Of a stretch of DNA of 64,000 nt, positions 35,724 through 44,098 are shown piece after piece (the first letter of the stretch is position 1; the number at the start of each line of letters is the position of its first letter). The DNA is from JADCGM01 sp943370355 (GTDB lineage Bacteria > Pseudomonadota > Alphaproteobacteria > Sphingomonadales > Sphingomonadaceae), in contig CALRQP020000014.1 in assembly GCA_943370355.1 (NCBI GenBank), positions 19,398 through 83,397 of the forward strand. Reading direction: 5' to 3'. Under the pieces are notes generated by a model, which was given only the letters and a program-made list of their open reading frames with translations, was not told where the DNA came from and ran no database searches. Position numbers and translations under genes: made by a program.

Positions 35724-38546
35724 TCAGAACCGTGTGCGGACGGTCACGCCAAAGGTGCGTGGCTCGGCCGGGAATGTGATGAACAGCTGGTTGACGCTGC
35801 CCGCCAACCCGGAGGCGGCTGGAGCCGCTGCGGTGTTGAACGTGCCGCCGCCCTGTAGCGGACCGTCGGCTGCAACCTGCTGGTATTTGGTGTTGCCGAG
35901 GTTCTGCGACCAGAGCTCGATGCCCCACCGCTTGCCCTTGCCGTAGAGGCCGAGGCGCGCGTTGATCACGGTGAAGCCCGGCTGGATCTTCTCGATGTCG
36001 AGATCCGAACCCGTGTTGATCGACGACTGATAGCGCATGTCGACATAGAGCAGCGCCGACATGTCGTTGCCGACCGGCGGCTCATAGGCGCCAGCTGCCG
36101 TCATCGTGTACTTGGACGCGTTTGACAGCTGGCTGCCCGGGAGCTGGAACAGCGTCGGCGCGAGCGAACGGCCGTTGGTGCCGGTCAGGTTGTTGGCATA
36201 GCCGGTGTCGGTGTAGGTCCCGCCCAGCGTGAAGCTCAGGAACGGTGCCGGGAACAGCGAGGCTTCCAGCTCGACGCCCTTGGAGATCACGCCGGGCTTG
36301 AGCCGGTTGGTTGCGCAGGCGCTATTGCCGGCGATGCCGTCGCGGTCGGTGCCGTTCAGGCTGTCCTGGCAAGCCTGGACGTTGGTGACTTCGAAGTTGA
36401 CGCCGTTGAAGGTGTTCAGCTGGAAGTTCTTGAACTTCTGATAGAACAGTGCGGCGTTCAGCTTGAAGTCGCGCAGGTTGAGCTTGGCACCGATTTCAAA
36501 GGCGTCGACCTTCTCCGGCTCGAACACCAGATCGGCGGCTTCGGCGCGGCCGTTGCCCGGCGTGTTGGCCGGCAAGGCGAGGCGGGCCGCACAGGTCGCA
36601 TCGAAGGTCGTCGAGCAGGGCGCGTCAAGCGCCGAGGTGTCGAGGTTGAAGCCGCCTGCCTTATAGCCCTTCGAATAGGACACATAGGTCAGCAAATGGT
36701 CGATCGGCTTCACCGACAGCACGGCGGTGCCCGTCCACTGGCTTTCCTTCTTGATGCGGCTCGGGTCGGCGGCCGCGATACCCGTTCCGGCGGTGCCGTT
36801 GATCACGCAGGGCAGGCTGGCCAGACCCTGCAGTGAGGAGTTGCGGACGGCCGCGCAGAAGGTGTTGTTGTTGCTGAACACGCCATCGAGCGTCTTCCGC
36901 TCATTGGTGTAGCGCCCGCCGAGGGTCAGCGAGACCTTGTCTGGGAAGATCTGGATCACGTTGTGCGTGAACAGCGCATAGTTGCGACTGACCTGGGTGA
37001 AGTTGGTCGCGACGACGCCCTGACCGTTCAGCAGGTTGGTGCCGGCCGGCGGCACGAAACCGATGCCTGCCGCGATGTTGTAAACGCCGCCGCGTGCATC
37101 CAGACCGCCCGCACCAAGCGGCGCGAGGCCGGCGAGGCCGCGGATCTGAGCGCCCGTGGCACCGCCGACGGCCGTCGCCACCGCCCCTGCGGTCGCGCGG
37201 TTGAAGCAGCTGCTGTCCGCCGTGCTGACAAGCGGCTGGCCGGTCGCACGGGCGAACGTGTCGGCGAGCACGCAGTTGGCGTAGCGCTCATAGTCCGCGC
37301 CATATTTGATGTCGTCGTCAACAAACAGCCGCTCGTGCGCGTAATAGCCGCCGACGAGATAGTCGAGCCGGTCGGCCAGTGTCGTACCCTGGAAGCGCAC
37401 TTCCTGCGTGAAGGTCTTGAAGCTGCGATCCTGATCGGTACGGCGCAGGATGTCGGCAGCGTTGAAGTCCGAGTCCTGCCCGTTCTCGCTGCGATATTCG
37501 CGATAGGCGGTGATCGAGGTCAGTGTCGCGTCGCCAAGCTTGTAGTTGGCTTCAGCGGAGAGGCCACGGTCCGAACTGTCCTGATGATAGTCGAAGCCCG
37601 GCGTGATCGACGTCGTGCGCGTATAGGCCTCGCCGGCGGCCGGAAGCTGCAGATTGCCGCCGAACGCATTGAGGATCGACACCAGCGAGTTGGTGCTCGC
37701 AACGGGGCCGTTCGCGCTGCGCGTCAGGTTCCGGATCGGGTTCAGATAGACGGCGCCGCAGCACTCTTCATTCTTCTGCGAATAGTCGCCGACGATGCGG
37801 AAGGTCAGGTCATCGGTCGGCTCGGCAAGGATCTGTGCGCGGATCAGGTAGCGGTCGCGGTTGTTCAGCGAGCGGCCTGACGTGGCGTCCTTCAGGAAAC
37901 CGTCACGCTTCACATACACACCGTCGAGGCGCGCCGCGACCTTGTCGCCGACAATCGGGCCGGTCACGCCGCCGCCGAGGCGGTAATAGTTGTAATTGCC
38001 GTAGGACGCCTCAGCGTCGCCGCCGAGATCGAAGGACGGCTTCTTGGTCACGATGTTGATGAGACCTGCCGACGCGTTGCGGCCGAACAGCGTACCCTGC
38101 GGGCCGCGCAGCACTTCGATGCGCTCGACGGCACCGAGCTCGCCGAGGCCAACACCGGTGCGGCTGCGATAGACGCCATCGATGAACACCGCGACCGAGG
38201 ATTCGAGGCCGGGGTTCTCACCGACCGTGCCGATGCCGCGGATACGCGCGGCACCGTTCGATTCGTTGGTGGCCGAAGACACGAGCAGCGACGGCGTCAG
38301 CTGTGCGAGCTGGCGGATGTCCGCCGCGCCGCTGTTCTGAAGCTGGTCGGCGGTGACGGCCGACACAGCGATCGGCACGTTCGACAGCGCGGTGGCGCGG
38401 CGCGTCGCGGTGACGATGATCTCGCCCTGTTCATTGTCGTCCGCAGCTGCAGCGGTCTGCGTTGCCGGTGCTGCCTGGGCGAATGCCGCTGCCGGCATGA
38501 CGATGACTGAAAGCCCGACCGATGCGAGCAGGATGGTTTTCCGCAT
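35724..38546 (-). CDS. TonB-dependent receptor (tandem paralogue A)
   Basis: A 940-residue outer membrane receptor. A signal peptide (MRKTILLASVGLSVIVMP to AFAQ) is followed by GEIIVTATRR as TonB box region. The plug has GAARIRGIGTVGENPGLESS and VEVL/IEVLRGPQGTLFGRNA. The barrel ends FGVTVRTRF. GGGGGA precedes ATG 38546. It is clearly paralogous to the receptor at 38751-41519 over its full length, and a vicinal cysteine pair (EECCGAVYL) is shared. Such CirA/FyuA-like sphingomonad receptors import unknown organic substrates or siderophores. Confidence 0.93.
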   Translation of the reverse strand: MRKTILLASVGLSVIVMPAAAFAQAAPATQTAAAADDNEQGEIIVTATRRATALSNVPIAVSAVTADQLQNSGAADIRQLAQLTPSLLVSSATNESNGAARIRGIGTVGENPGLESSVAVFIDGVYRSRTGVGLGELGAVERIEVLRGPQGTLFGRNASAGLINIVTKKPSFDLGGDAEASYGNYNYYRLGGGVTGPIVGDKVAARLDGVYVKRDGFLKDATSGRSLNNRDRYLIRAQILAEPTDDLTFRIVGDYSQKNEECCGAVYLNPIRNLTRSANGPVASTNSLVSILNAFGGNLQLPAAGEAYTRTTSITPGFDYHQDSSDRGLSAEANYKLGDATLTSITAYREYRSENGQDSDFNAADILRRTDQDRSFKTFTQEVRFQGTTLADRLDYLVGGYYAHERLFVDDDIKYGADYERYANCVLADTFARATGQPLVSTADSSCFNRATAGAVATAVGGATGAQIRGLAGLAPLGAGGLDARGGVYNIAAGIGFVPPAGTNLLNGQGVVATNFTQVSRNYALFTHNVIQIFPDKVSLTLGGRYTNERKTLDGVFSNNNTFCAAVRNSSLQGLASLPCVINGTAGTGIAAADPSRIKKESQWTGTAVLSVKPIDHLLTYVSYSKGYKAGGFNLDTSALDAPCSTTFDATCAARLALPANTPGNGRAEAADLVFEPEKVDAFEIGAKLNLRDFKLNAALFYQKFKNFQLNTFNGVNFEVTNVQACQDSLNGTDRDGIAGNSACATNRLKPGVISKGVELEASLFPAPFLSFTLGGTYTDTGYANNLTGTNGRSLAPTLFQLPGSQLSNASKYTMTAAGAYEPPVGNDMSALLYVDMRYQSSINTGSDLDIEKIQPGFTVINARLGLYGKGKRWGIELWSQNLGNTKYQQVAADGPLQGGGTFNTAAAPAASGLAGSVNQLFITFPAEPRTFGVTVRTRF

Positions 38547-38717
38547 GATGACGTCCCCCGAATTCGAACTGTTGCCGGGATCGTTACGCCCCGGTTGACC
38601 GGGCACGTGTGGGGACGTTGGAGGATATCGTCAAGCGACGCGCCGTCGACAGAAGAGGCGAGCGGCGCATGTGTGGCGCGGATGTTACAGTTCCGCAGTC
38701 GCAACTATATCGAAAGG

Positions 38718-38744
38718 CAGGGGCTGCGCGAGACGCAGCCCCTG
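38718..38744 (-). terminator. Terminator of TonB receptor paralogue B
   Basis: CAGGGGCTGCG (38718-38728) pairs with CGCAGCCCCTG (38734-38744) around loop CGAGA, six bases past the receptor stop on the reverse strand. CCTTTCG follows in that direction. It separates the two tandem receptors transcriptionally. Confidence 0.75.
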
Positions 38745-38750
38745 TATTCG

Positions 38751-41519
38751 TCAGAATTTGGTTCGGATCGTCACACCATAAGTCCGCGGTTCGGCAAGGT
38801 AGGAGCCGAACAGCTGGTTGGCCGTCGATCCGAACGCCTGTGTCTGCGCCACGCTGTTGCTGCCCTGATAAGGGGCGTTGAACGCGACCTGCTGATAGTC
38901 CTGGTTGAACAGGTTCTGCGCCCATAGCTCGACCGACCAGCGCTGTGCGGGTCCGCGCACGCCGATGCGGGCGTTGACGATCGCATAGCCGTCCTGCCGC
39001 TTCTCCGGGAACAGGTCAGACCCCGTGTTGTAATCGGAGGTCAGCCGGTAATCGACGTAGAACAGCGCCGAAAGGTCGGAGTTGGGAATGTCCGGCGTGT
39101 AGCCGAGCGATCCCGTCACGACATATTTCGGTGCGTTCGACAGCGCGCTGCCCGGCAGCAGGAACAGGGCCGGATCGAGCGCGACGCCATTGGCACCGCC
39201 GACGAGGTTCGACTTGTAGTGCGTGTCGGCATAGGTGAAGCCCGTGGTGATCGCGAGATCGTGCATCGGGTACATTGCCGCCTCGATCTCGACGCCCTGC
39301 GAGATCACGCCAGCCTTGACGTTGCCCGTACCCAGGCAAGCGCCAGTCGCGGCCGAATTGTCGCGATCCGCCCCGCCCAGCGCGGTGCCGCAGGCGTTGA
39401 TGTTCTGCACGAGGAAGACCGAGCCGTTGAAGGTGTTCAGCTGGAAGTTGCGGAATTCCTGGCGGAACGCCGCGACATTCAGGTCGAACTGGCGGCCGTT
39501 GAACTTGAAGCCTGCCTCATAGGCGTTGACCTTCTCGGGGTCGAACTGGAGGTTGGAGACATTGGCGCTTGAGCGCGGCGACAGCGGCGAGCCGAGCGCC
39601 GACCGGTCGAGGTTGAAGCCGCCGGCCTTATAGCCCCGCGAATAGGAGGCATAGCCGAGCAGCCGGTCGCTGAACTTGTTCGACAGCACGGCGGTGCCCG
39701 TCCACTCGCTCTCGCGGCGCTTGTCGGCAAGCGGCACGCCAGTCAGCGACGAGCTCGAATTGCCCTGGCAGGTGAGGTTGATCAGCGCGCCGAGCAGCGC
39801 CTGCGCCGTTCCCGCGGGAAGACCCGCCAGCGTCGGCCCGAGGGCAGTCTGCTGCGCCGGGCAGACCGTGTTGTTGTTGACGATCGTCGCGCGGAAGTCC
39901 TTTGCCTCATGCGTATAGCGCGCACCGAGCGTCAGGCTCAGCGTGTCGGTGACCTTGACGATATTGTGCATGAACAGCGCGTAATTCTCGCTCTTCTGGC
40001 TGTAGAGCGAATTGGTGTCGCCGACGTTGACGACCGTCGACAGCCGGTTGAGGCCGCTGATGAACGCCGGGGCCAGCGGCCCGAACGCGCCCGTCAGCGT
40101 CGCCGTGCCGGTCGCCGACAGGCAGCCGGCGGCGGCCGGATTCTGCAAGGCCGAGGATGGGCTGATCAGCGTCAGAAATCGGCAGGCCGCGAAGGGGCCG
40201 TATTGCGCACCGAACGTCGTGTCGTCGCCGACCTTCAGATGCTCATTGGCGTAATAGCCGCCGACCAGCCAGTCGAGCCGGTCGTCGAACAGCGAGCCCT
40301 GCAGGCGCAGTTCCTGGCTGAAAGTGTTGAACTGGCGATAGGACTTGCCGGTCCGGTACAGCAGGTCGACATTGTTATAGTCGAGGTCGGCAGCGCCGCC
40401 CGCCCGGTAGTGGCGGTAAGCGGTGATCGAGGTCAGCGTCGCGGCGTCGCCCAGCTTCCAGTCGGCCTGGCCGGAAATGCCATAGTCGGTCGTCTTGTTG
40501 CCATAGCTGCGGCCCGGGGTGACCGAGATGTCGCGGCTGAAGGTGTTCTGGTTGATGATGCCGCCGAAGCTCTGCAGCACCGGCAGGATGCTGTTCGGCC
40601 GCGTCGAGACCGCGCCATCGGTGTTGAAGCCCGGTGTCGTCGGGTTGGCGGTCGGGTCGAAGGTTTCGGTGGCGGGCAGGTAGGTCGCGCCGCAGCAATC
40701 CTCGTTCCGGTGCGTATAGTCGCCGATGATGCGGATCTCGAGATCGTCGTTCGGCGTCGCGAGCAGCTGGCCGCGCACGAAATAGCGGTCTCGGTTGTTA
40801 ACGTCCTTGCCGGAGACGACATCGTTCAGGAAGCCGTCGCGCTTGGCATAGACGCCGTCGATCCGGGCCGCGAGCTTGTCGGCGATGACCGGGCCGGTCA
40901 CGGAGCCTTCGGCGCGCCAATAGTCATAATTGCCATAGGTCAGCGCCGCGCCGCCGCCGACTTCGAAGCTCGGCTTCTTGGAAATGATGTTGATGAGACC
41001 GGCCGAGGCGTTGCGACCGAACAGCGTGCCCTGCGGCCCGCGGAGCACTTCGACGCGCTCAATCTCGCCGAGTTCGTTGAGACCCGCGCCGGTGCGGCTG
41101 CGGTAGACGCCGTCGATGAACACCGCGACCGAGGATTCGAGGCCGGGATTGTCGCCGACGGTGCCGATGCCGCGGATGCGCGCGCTGCCATTGGCTTCAT
41201 TGCCCGTCGAGGAGACGAGCAGCGACGGCGCGAGCTGGTTCAGCTGGCGGATGTCCGATGCGCCCGAATTCTGCAGCGACTGCGCCGTGACCGCCGAAAC
41301 GGCGATCGGCACGTTCGACAGGCTTTCCGAACGGCGCGTCGCGGTGATGACGATCTCACCCTCGCTCTCGTCGACAGCGGCTTCGACAGCGGCCTGTGTG
41401 GCGCTGGACGGTGCGGCGGTCGAGGCAGCGGGGGCGGGGGTGTTGTCCTGCGCGAAGGCGGGCACAGCGACAGCAAACAGGACGCACGACGACGACGCGA
41501 GCAACAGGCTCTTACGCAT
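38751..41519 (-). CDS. TonB-dependent receptor (tandem paralogue B)
   Basis: A 922-residue receptor. It starts MRKSLLLASSSCVLFAVAVP with cleavage near AFAQ, then a Pro/Ala linker and GEIVITATRR. The plug is nearly identical in motif to paralogue A: SARIRGIGTVGDNPGLESS, VFIDGVYRSRTG, LRGPQGTLFGRNASAGLINI. The barrel differs more, including long extracellular loops, and ends YGVTIRTKF. The EDCCGATYL vicinal cysteines match paralogue A. A tandem duplication followed by loop divergence is the simplest reading. Confidence 0.93.
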   Translation of the reverse strand: MRKSLLLASSSCVLFAVAVPAFAQDNTPAPAASTAAPSSATQAAVEAAVDESEGEIVITATRRSESLSNVPIAVSAVTAQSLQNSGASDIRQLNQLAPSLLVSSTGNEANGSARIRGIGTVGDNPGLESSVAVFIDGVYRSRTGAGLNELGEIERVEVLRGPQGTLFGRNASAGLINIISKKPSFEVGGGAALTYGNYDYWRAEGSVTGPVIADKLAARIDGVYAKRDGFLNDVVSGKDVNNRDRYFVRGQLLATPNDDLEIRIIGDYTHRNEDCCGATYLPATETFDPTANPTTPGFNTDGAVSTRPNSILPVLQSFGGIINQNTFSRDISVTPGRSYGNKTTDYGISGQADWKLGDAATLTSITAYRHYRAGGAADLDYNNVDLLYRTGKSYRQFNTFSQELRLQGSLFDDRLDWLVGGYYANEHLKVGDDTTFGAQYGPFAACRFLTLISPSSALQNPAAAGCLSATGTATLTGAFGPLAPAFISGLNRLSTVVNVGDTNSLYSQKSENYALFMHNIVKVTDTLSLTLGARYTHEAKDFRATIVNNNTVCPAQQTALGPTLAGLPAGTAQALLGALINLTCQGNSSSSLTGVPLADKRRESEWTGTAVLSNKFSDRLLGYASYSRGYKAGGFNLDRSALGSPLSPRSSANVSNLQFDPEKVNAYEAGFKFNGRQFDLNVAAFRQEFRNFQLNTFNGSVFLVQNINACGTALGGADRDNSAATGACLGTGNVKAGVISQGVEIEAAMYPMHDLAITTGFTYADTHYKSNLVGGANGVALDPALFLLPGSALSNAPKYVVTGSLGYTPDIPNSDLSALFYVDYRLTSDYNTGSDLFPEKRQDGYAIVNARIGVRGPAQRWSVELWAQNLFNQDYQQVAFNAPYQGSNSVAQTQAFGSTANQLFGSYLAEPRTYGVTIRTKF

Positions 41520-41666
41520 GAATAATTCTCCCCAACGCCACTAAGGCAACTCGTTAACGGCCTGCCCCTTCGCCGAACCGCTCCGCGCGCGCAACCTCAC
41601 ATTGTTGTGACATGACGGTGGCCTGCCCGTGTGGCACCGACGACACAGTTTCGAGGGAGATAGGGC

Positions 41667-42452
41667 ATGGCGCATCCGGAGCGGCTGGCGGGCAAGATCG
41701 CGTTGGTGACCGGCGCTGCGCAGGGCCTGGGCGCGGCGATGGCGCGGATGTTCGCGCGGCACGGCGCACGCGTCCTGCTCACCGATATCAACGGATCCGG
41801 CGCGGCCGCTGTCGCCGCTGAAATCGGCGCGGCGGCTTCGTCATGCCAGCATGATGTCACCAGCGAAGCAGCGTGGCAGGCGGCCGTCGAGGCAGCGCGC
41901 GCGGCCTTCGGCGGACTGCATATCCTCGTCAACAATGCCGGGATCGGCATCCGGGGGTCGGTCGAAGACACCAGTCTCGACGATTGGCGGCGGGTCCATG
42001 CCATCGATCTCGACGGCGTGTTCCTCGGCTGCAAATATGCGCTGCCGCTGATCGCCGAGACGACGGCCCGCGAAGGCTCGCGCGGCTCGATCGTCAACAT
42101 ATCCTCGATCGCCGGCGTGATCGCGGGTGCGAATATGGCGGCCTACAATTCCGCCAAGGCGGGCGTCCGCCACCTGTCCAAGTCCGCAGCGCTGCACTGC
42201 GCACAGCGCGGCTATCCCGTCACCTGCAATTCGATCCACCCGGTATTCATCGACACGCCGATCCTCGACGGCATGTTCGCAGGCAGCAACAACCGCGATG
42301 AATCACTCGCCAAGCTCGGCCGGCAGATCCCGCTCGGCAAGGTCGGCGAGCCCGACGATGTCGCCTATGCAGCGCTGTATCTCGCGTCCGACGAAGCCAA
42401 GTTCGTAACCGGCAGCGAACTCTATGTGGACGGCGGCATCTCGGCGATGTGA
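41667..42452 (+). CDS. Short-chain dehydrogenase/reductase
   Basis: A 261-residue classical SDR. The cofactor motif is TGAAQGLG. Asp in the LLTDING context suggests NAD(H) preference. NNAG is present, and the catalytic Ser (SIVNISSIAG) and Tyr-Lys (YNSAKAG) are present. The end VTGSELYVDGGISAM is typical of 3-hydroxysteroid or cyclohexanol dehydrogenase-like members. The substrate is unknown. Its last 31 bases overlap the 3' end of the convergent nhaA. Confidence 0.9.
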   Translation: MAHPERLAGKIALVTGAAQGLGAAMARMFARHGARVLLTDINGSGAAAVAAEIGAAASSCQHDVTSEAAWQAAVEAARAAFGGLHILVNNAGIGIRGSVEDTSLDDWRRVHAIDLDGVFLGCKYALPLIAETTAREGSRGSIVNISSIAGVIAGANMAAYNSAKAGVRHLSKSAALHCAQRGYPVTCNSIHPVFIDTPILDGMFAGSNNRDESLAKLGRQIPLGKVGEPDDVAYAALYLASDEAKFVTGSELYVDGGISAM

Positions 42453-43510
42453 CGCGCGCTGCGCAGCACCAGCCATCCCGCCAGCGCCGACAATAACGAT
42501 CCTGCAAACACGCCGATCTTCACAGCCTCCTCAAGGGCTGATCCTTCGCCGAACGCGAGGCCGCCGATGAACAGGCTCATCGTGAAGCCGATGCCGCACA
42601 GCAGCGCGACACCGTAGAGCTGCCGCCAGCTTGCGCCGGCCGGCAGCCGCGCCGCGCCGCTTTTGACCATGATCCAGCAGGCGCCGAAAATGCCGGCCTG
42701 TTTGCCAAGGAACAGGCCAAGCCCGATGCCGAGCGGTACGCCAGCAAGCGCCATGGCGGGAGACAGTCCCGTCAGGCTGACTCCCGCATTCAGGAAGCCA
42801 AACATTGGCACGACGGCGAAGGCGGCCCAGGGCTGGAGTGCGTGCTCCAGCCGTTCGAGCGGCTTTCCCGATGGAACCGTCATCGCGACCGCAACCCCGG
42901 CGAGCGTTGCATGAATGCCGGACTGCAGCACCGCAGCCCAGATGCCCACGCCCAGCAGCAGGTAGGGCCACAGTGCGGTGACCCGGAACCGGTTGCACAG
43001 CGCCAATATGGCAAGGCCCGCCGCCGCAGCGCCCAGCGCGGTCAGATTGAGCTGGGTGGTATAGAAAAGCGCGATGATGACGATCGCGCCGAGATCGTCG
43101 AGCACGGCCACCGCCGTGAGGAACAACTTCAGCGACGCGGGCACGCGCTTGCCGAGCAGCGACAACACCCCAAGCGCGAAGGCGATGTCGGTCGCCGCAG
43201 GCACCGCCCATCCGCGCAGCGCGTCCGGATCGCCCCGATTGATCGCGAGATAGATCAGCGCCGGAACCGCCATGCCCGCCAGCGCCGCTCCACCCGGCAA
43301 CCGCCGCCGCTGCGGCGTCGACAACTGCCCGTCGAGCAGCTCGCGCTTGATCTCAAGGCCGACGAGCAGGAAGAACAGCGCCATCGCGCCATCATTGACC
43401 CAGTGCAGCACCGACAGCGGCCCGAGCGGTGTTACTTTCAGTTCACCATAAATGGCTGCCAGCGGTGAATTGGCCGCCGCGAGCGCCAGCGCGGCTGCCC
43501 CGATCAGCAC
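42422..43510 (-). CDS. nhaA: Na+/H+ antiporter NhaA
   Basis: An inner membrane sodium/proton antiporter. The transport-site aspartates are in AVAVLDDLGAIVII. Other marks are ALFFLLVGLEIKRELLDGQL, WAVPAATDIAFALGVL and LLCGIGFTMSLFIGGLAF. From GTG 43510 it is 362 residues, but the conserved N-terminal sequence SEAAGG lies just upstream in frame. The real protein therefore probably begins near CTG 43570, which overlaps the TGA of the upstream AsnC-type gene (CTGA). No ATG, GTG or TTG exists in that stretch. Confidence 0.9.
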   Translation of the reverse strand: MLIGAAALALAAANSPLAAIYGELKVTPLGPLSVLHWVNDGAMALFFLLVGLEIKRELLDGQLSTPQRRRLPGGAALAGMAVPALIYLAINRGDPDALRGWAVPAATDIAFALGVLSLLGKRVPASLKLFLTAVAVLDDLGAIVIIALFYTTQLNLTALGAAAAGLAILALCNRFRVTALWPYLLLGVGIWAAVLQSGIHATLAGVAVAMTVPSGKPLERLEHALQPWAAFAVVPMFGFLNAGVSLTGLSPAMALAGVPLGIGLGLFLGKQAGIFGACWIMVKSGAARLPAGASWRQLYGVALLCGIGFTMSLFIGGLAFGEGSALEEAVKIGVFAGSLLSALAGWLVLRSARHIAEMPPST

Positions 43511-43566
43511 GAACCCGCCCGCCGCTTCGCTGGCGAGCAGGCCCCGCAGCGGTGACTGTGCGCGGG

Positions 43567-43833
43567 TCAGAAGAACACGTCGTCGGGGTTGTAGACGAAA
43601 TAGGCGACGACGGTCTTGGTCCGCCGGATGCCCTCGATCGCTGCGAGCTTGTCGTTGATCAGCTCGCCGACATCCTCACGGCTGTCCACGACGATCTTGA
43701 TCAGCAGGTCCCATTTGCCGCTGATCGAGGACACTTCCTTGACGTGCGGGACGTCAGCGATGACGGCCCGGCCGACCTTGTAGGTCATGCCGCGCTCGCA
43801 CTGGGCGAAGACGAAAAATTGCTGGTTCGACAT
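43567..43833 (-). CDS. Stand-alone Lrp/AsnC ligand-binding (RAM) domain protein
   Basis: An 88-residue protein consisting only of the alpha-beta sandwich that follows the DNA-binding domain in Lrp/AsnC regulators: FVFAQCERGMTYKVG, VKEVSSISGKWDLLIKI, IEGIRRTKTVVAYF. There is no helix-turn-helix. Such single-domain members form oligomers that bind amino acids and may modulate full-length Lrp proteins. The stop touches the probable nhaA start, suggesting co-expression. Confidence 0.88.
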   Translation of the reverse strand: MSNQQFFVFAQCERGMTYKVGRAVIADVPHVKEVSSISGKWDLLIKIVVDSREDVGELINDKLAAIEGIRRTKTVVAYFVYNPDDVFF

Positions 43834-43853
43834 GGGCGGACCTTAGCATGTAG

Positions 43854-43877
43854 CGATGCTGGTGAAAGCCAGCATCG
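43854..43877. other. Hairpin upstream of the AsnC-type gene
   Basis: CGATGCTGG (43854-43862) and CCAGCATCG (43869-43877) form a perfect 9-base-pair stem with a 6-base loop, 20 bases before the AsnC-type start on the reverse strand. It may be an operator or leader structure. Nothing else is evident in the 265-base gap to 44098. Confidence 0.4.
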
Positions 43878-44098
43878 ACGCGGCAAGACTGAGCCGCTCA
43901 AGGGAGTGCTGACGTCTGTGTCGCGTTGATGATCAAAGGCGAGCGGTCACGCCTGGCGTGAAGGCGTTCCGCCGCGCCGAGGTGAAAAAGTTGGGCCCGC
44001 GAGCCCTCGCGCCAGTGACCGCCCGAGGCCCCATTGCACGGCCGCGCCATTTACACTAGCGAGCCTGCTCCGCCATCAAGTGGGGCTGGGACCAGCGC

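Noticed and set aside
39909..41525. 538-codon open frame antisense to TonB receptor B
   Set aside because: The receptor is clear on the reverse strand; the forward product looks like a codon shadow.
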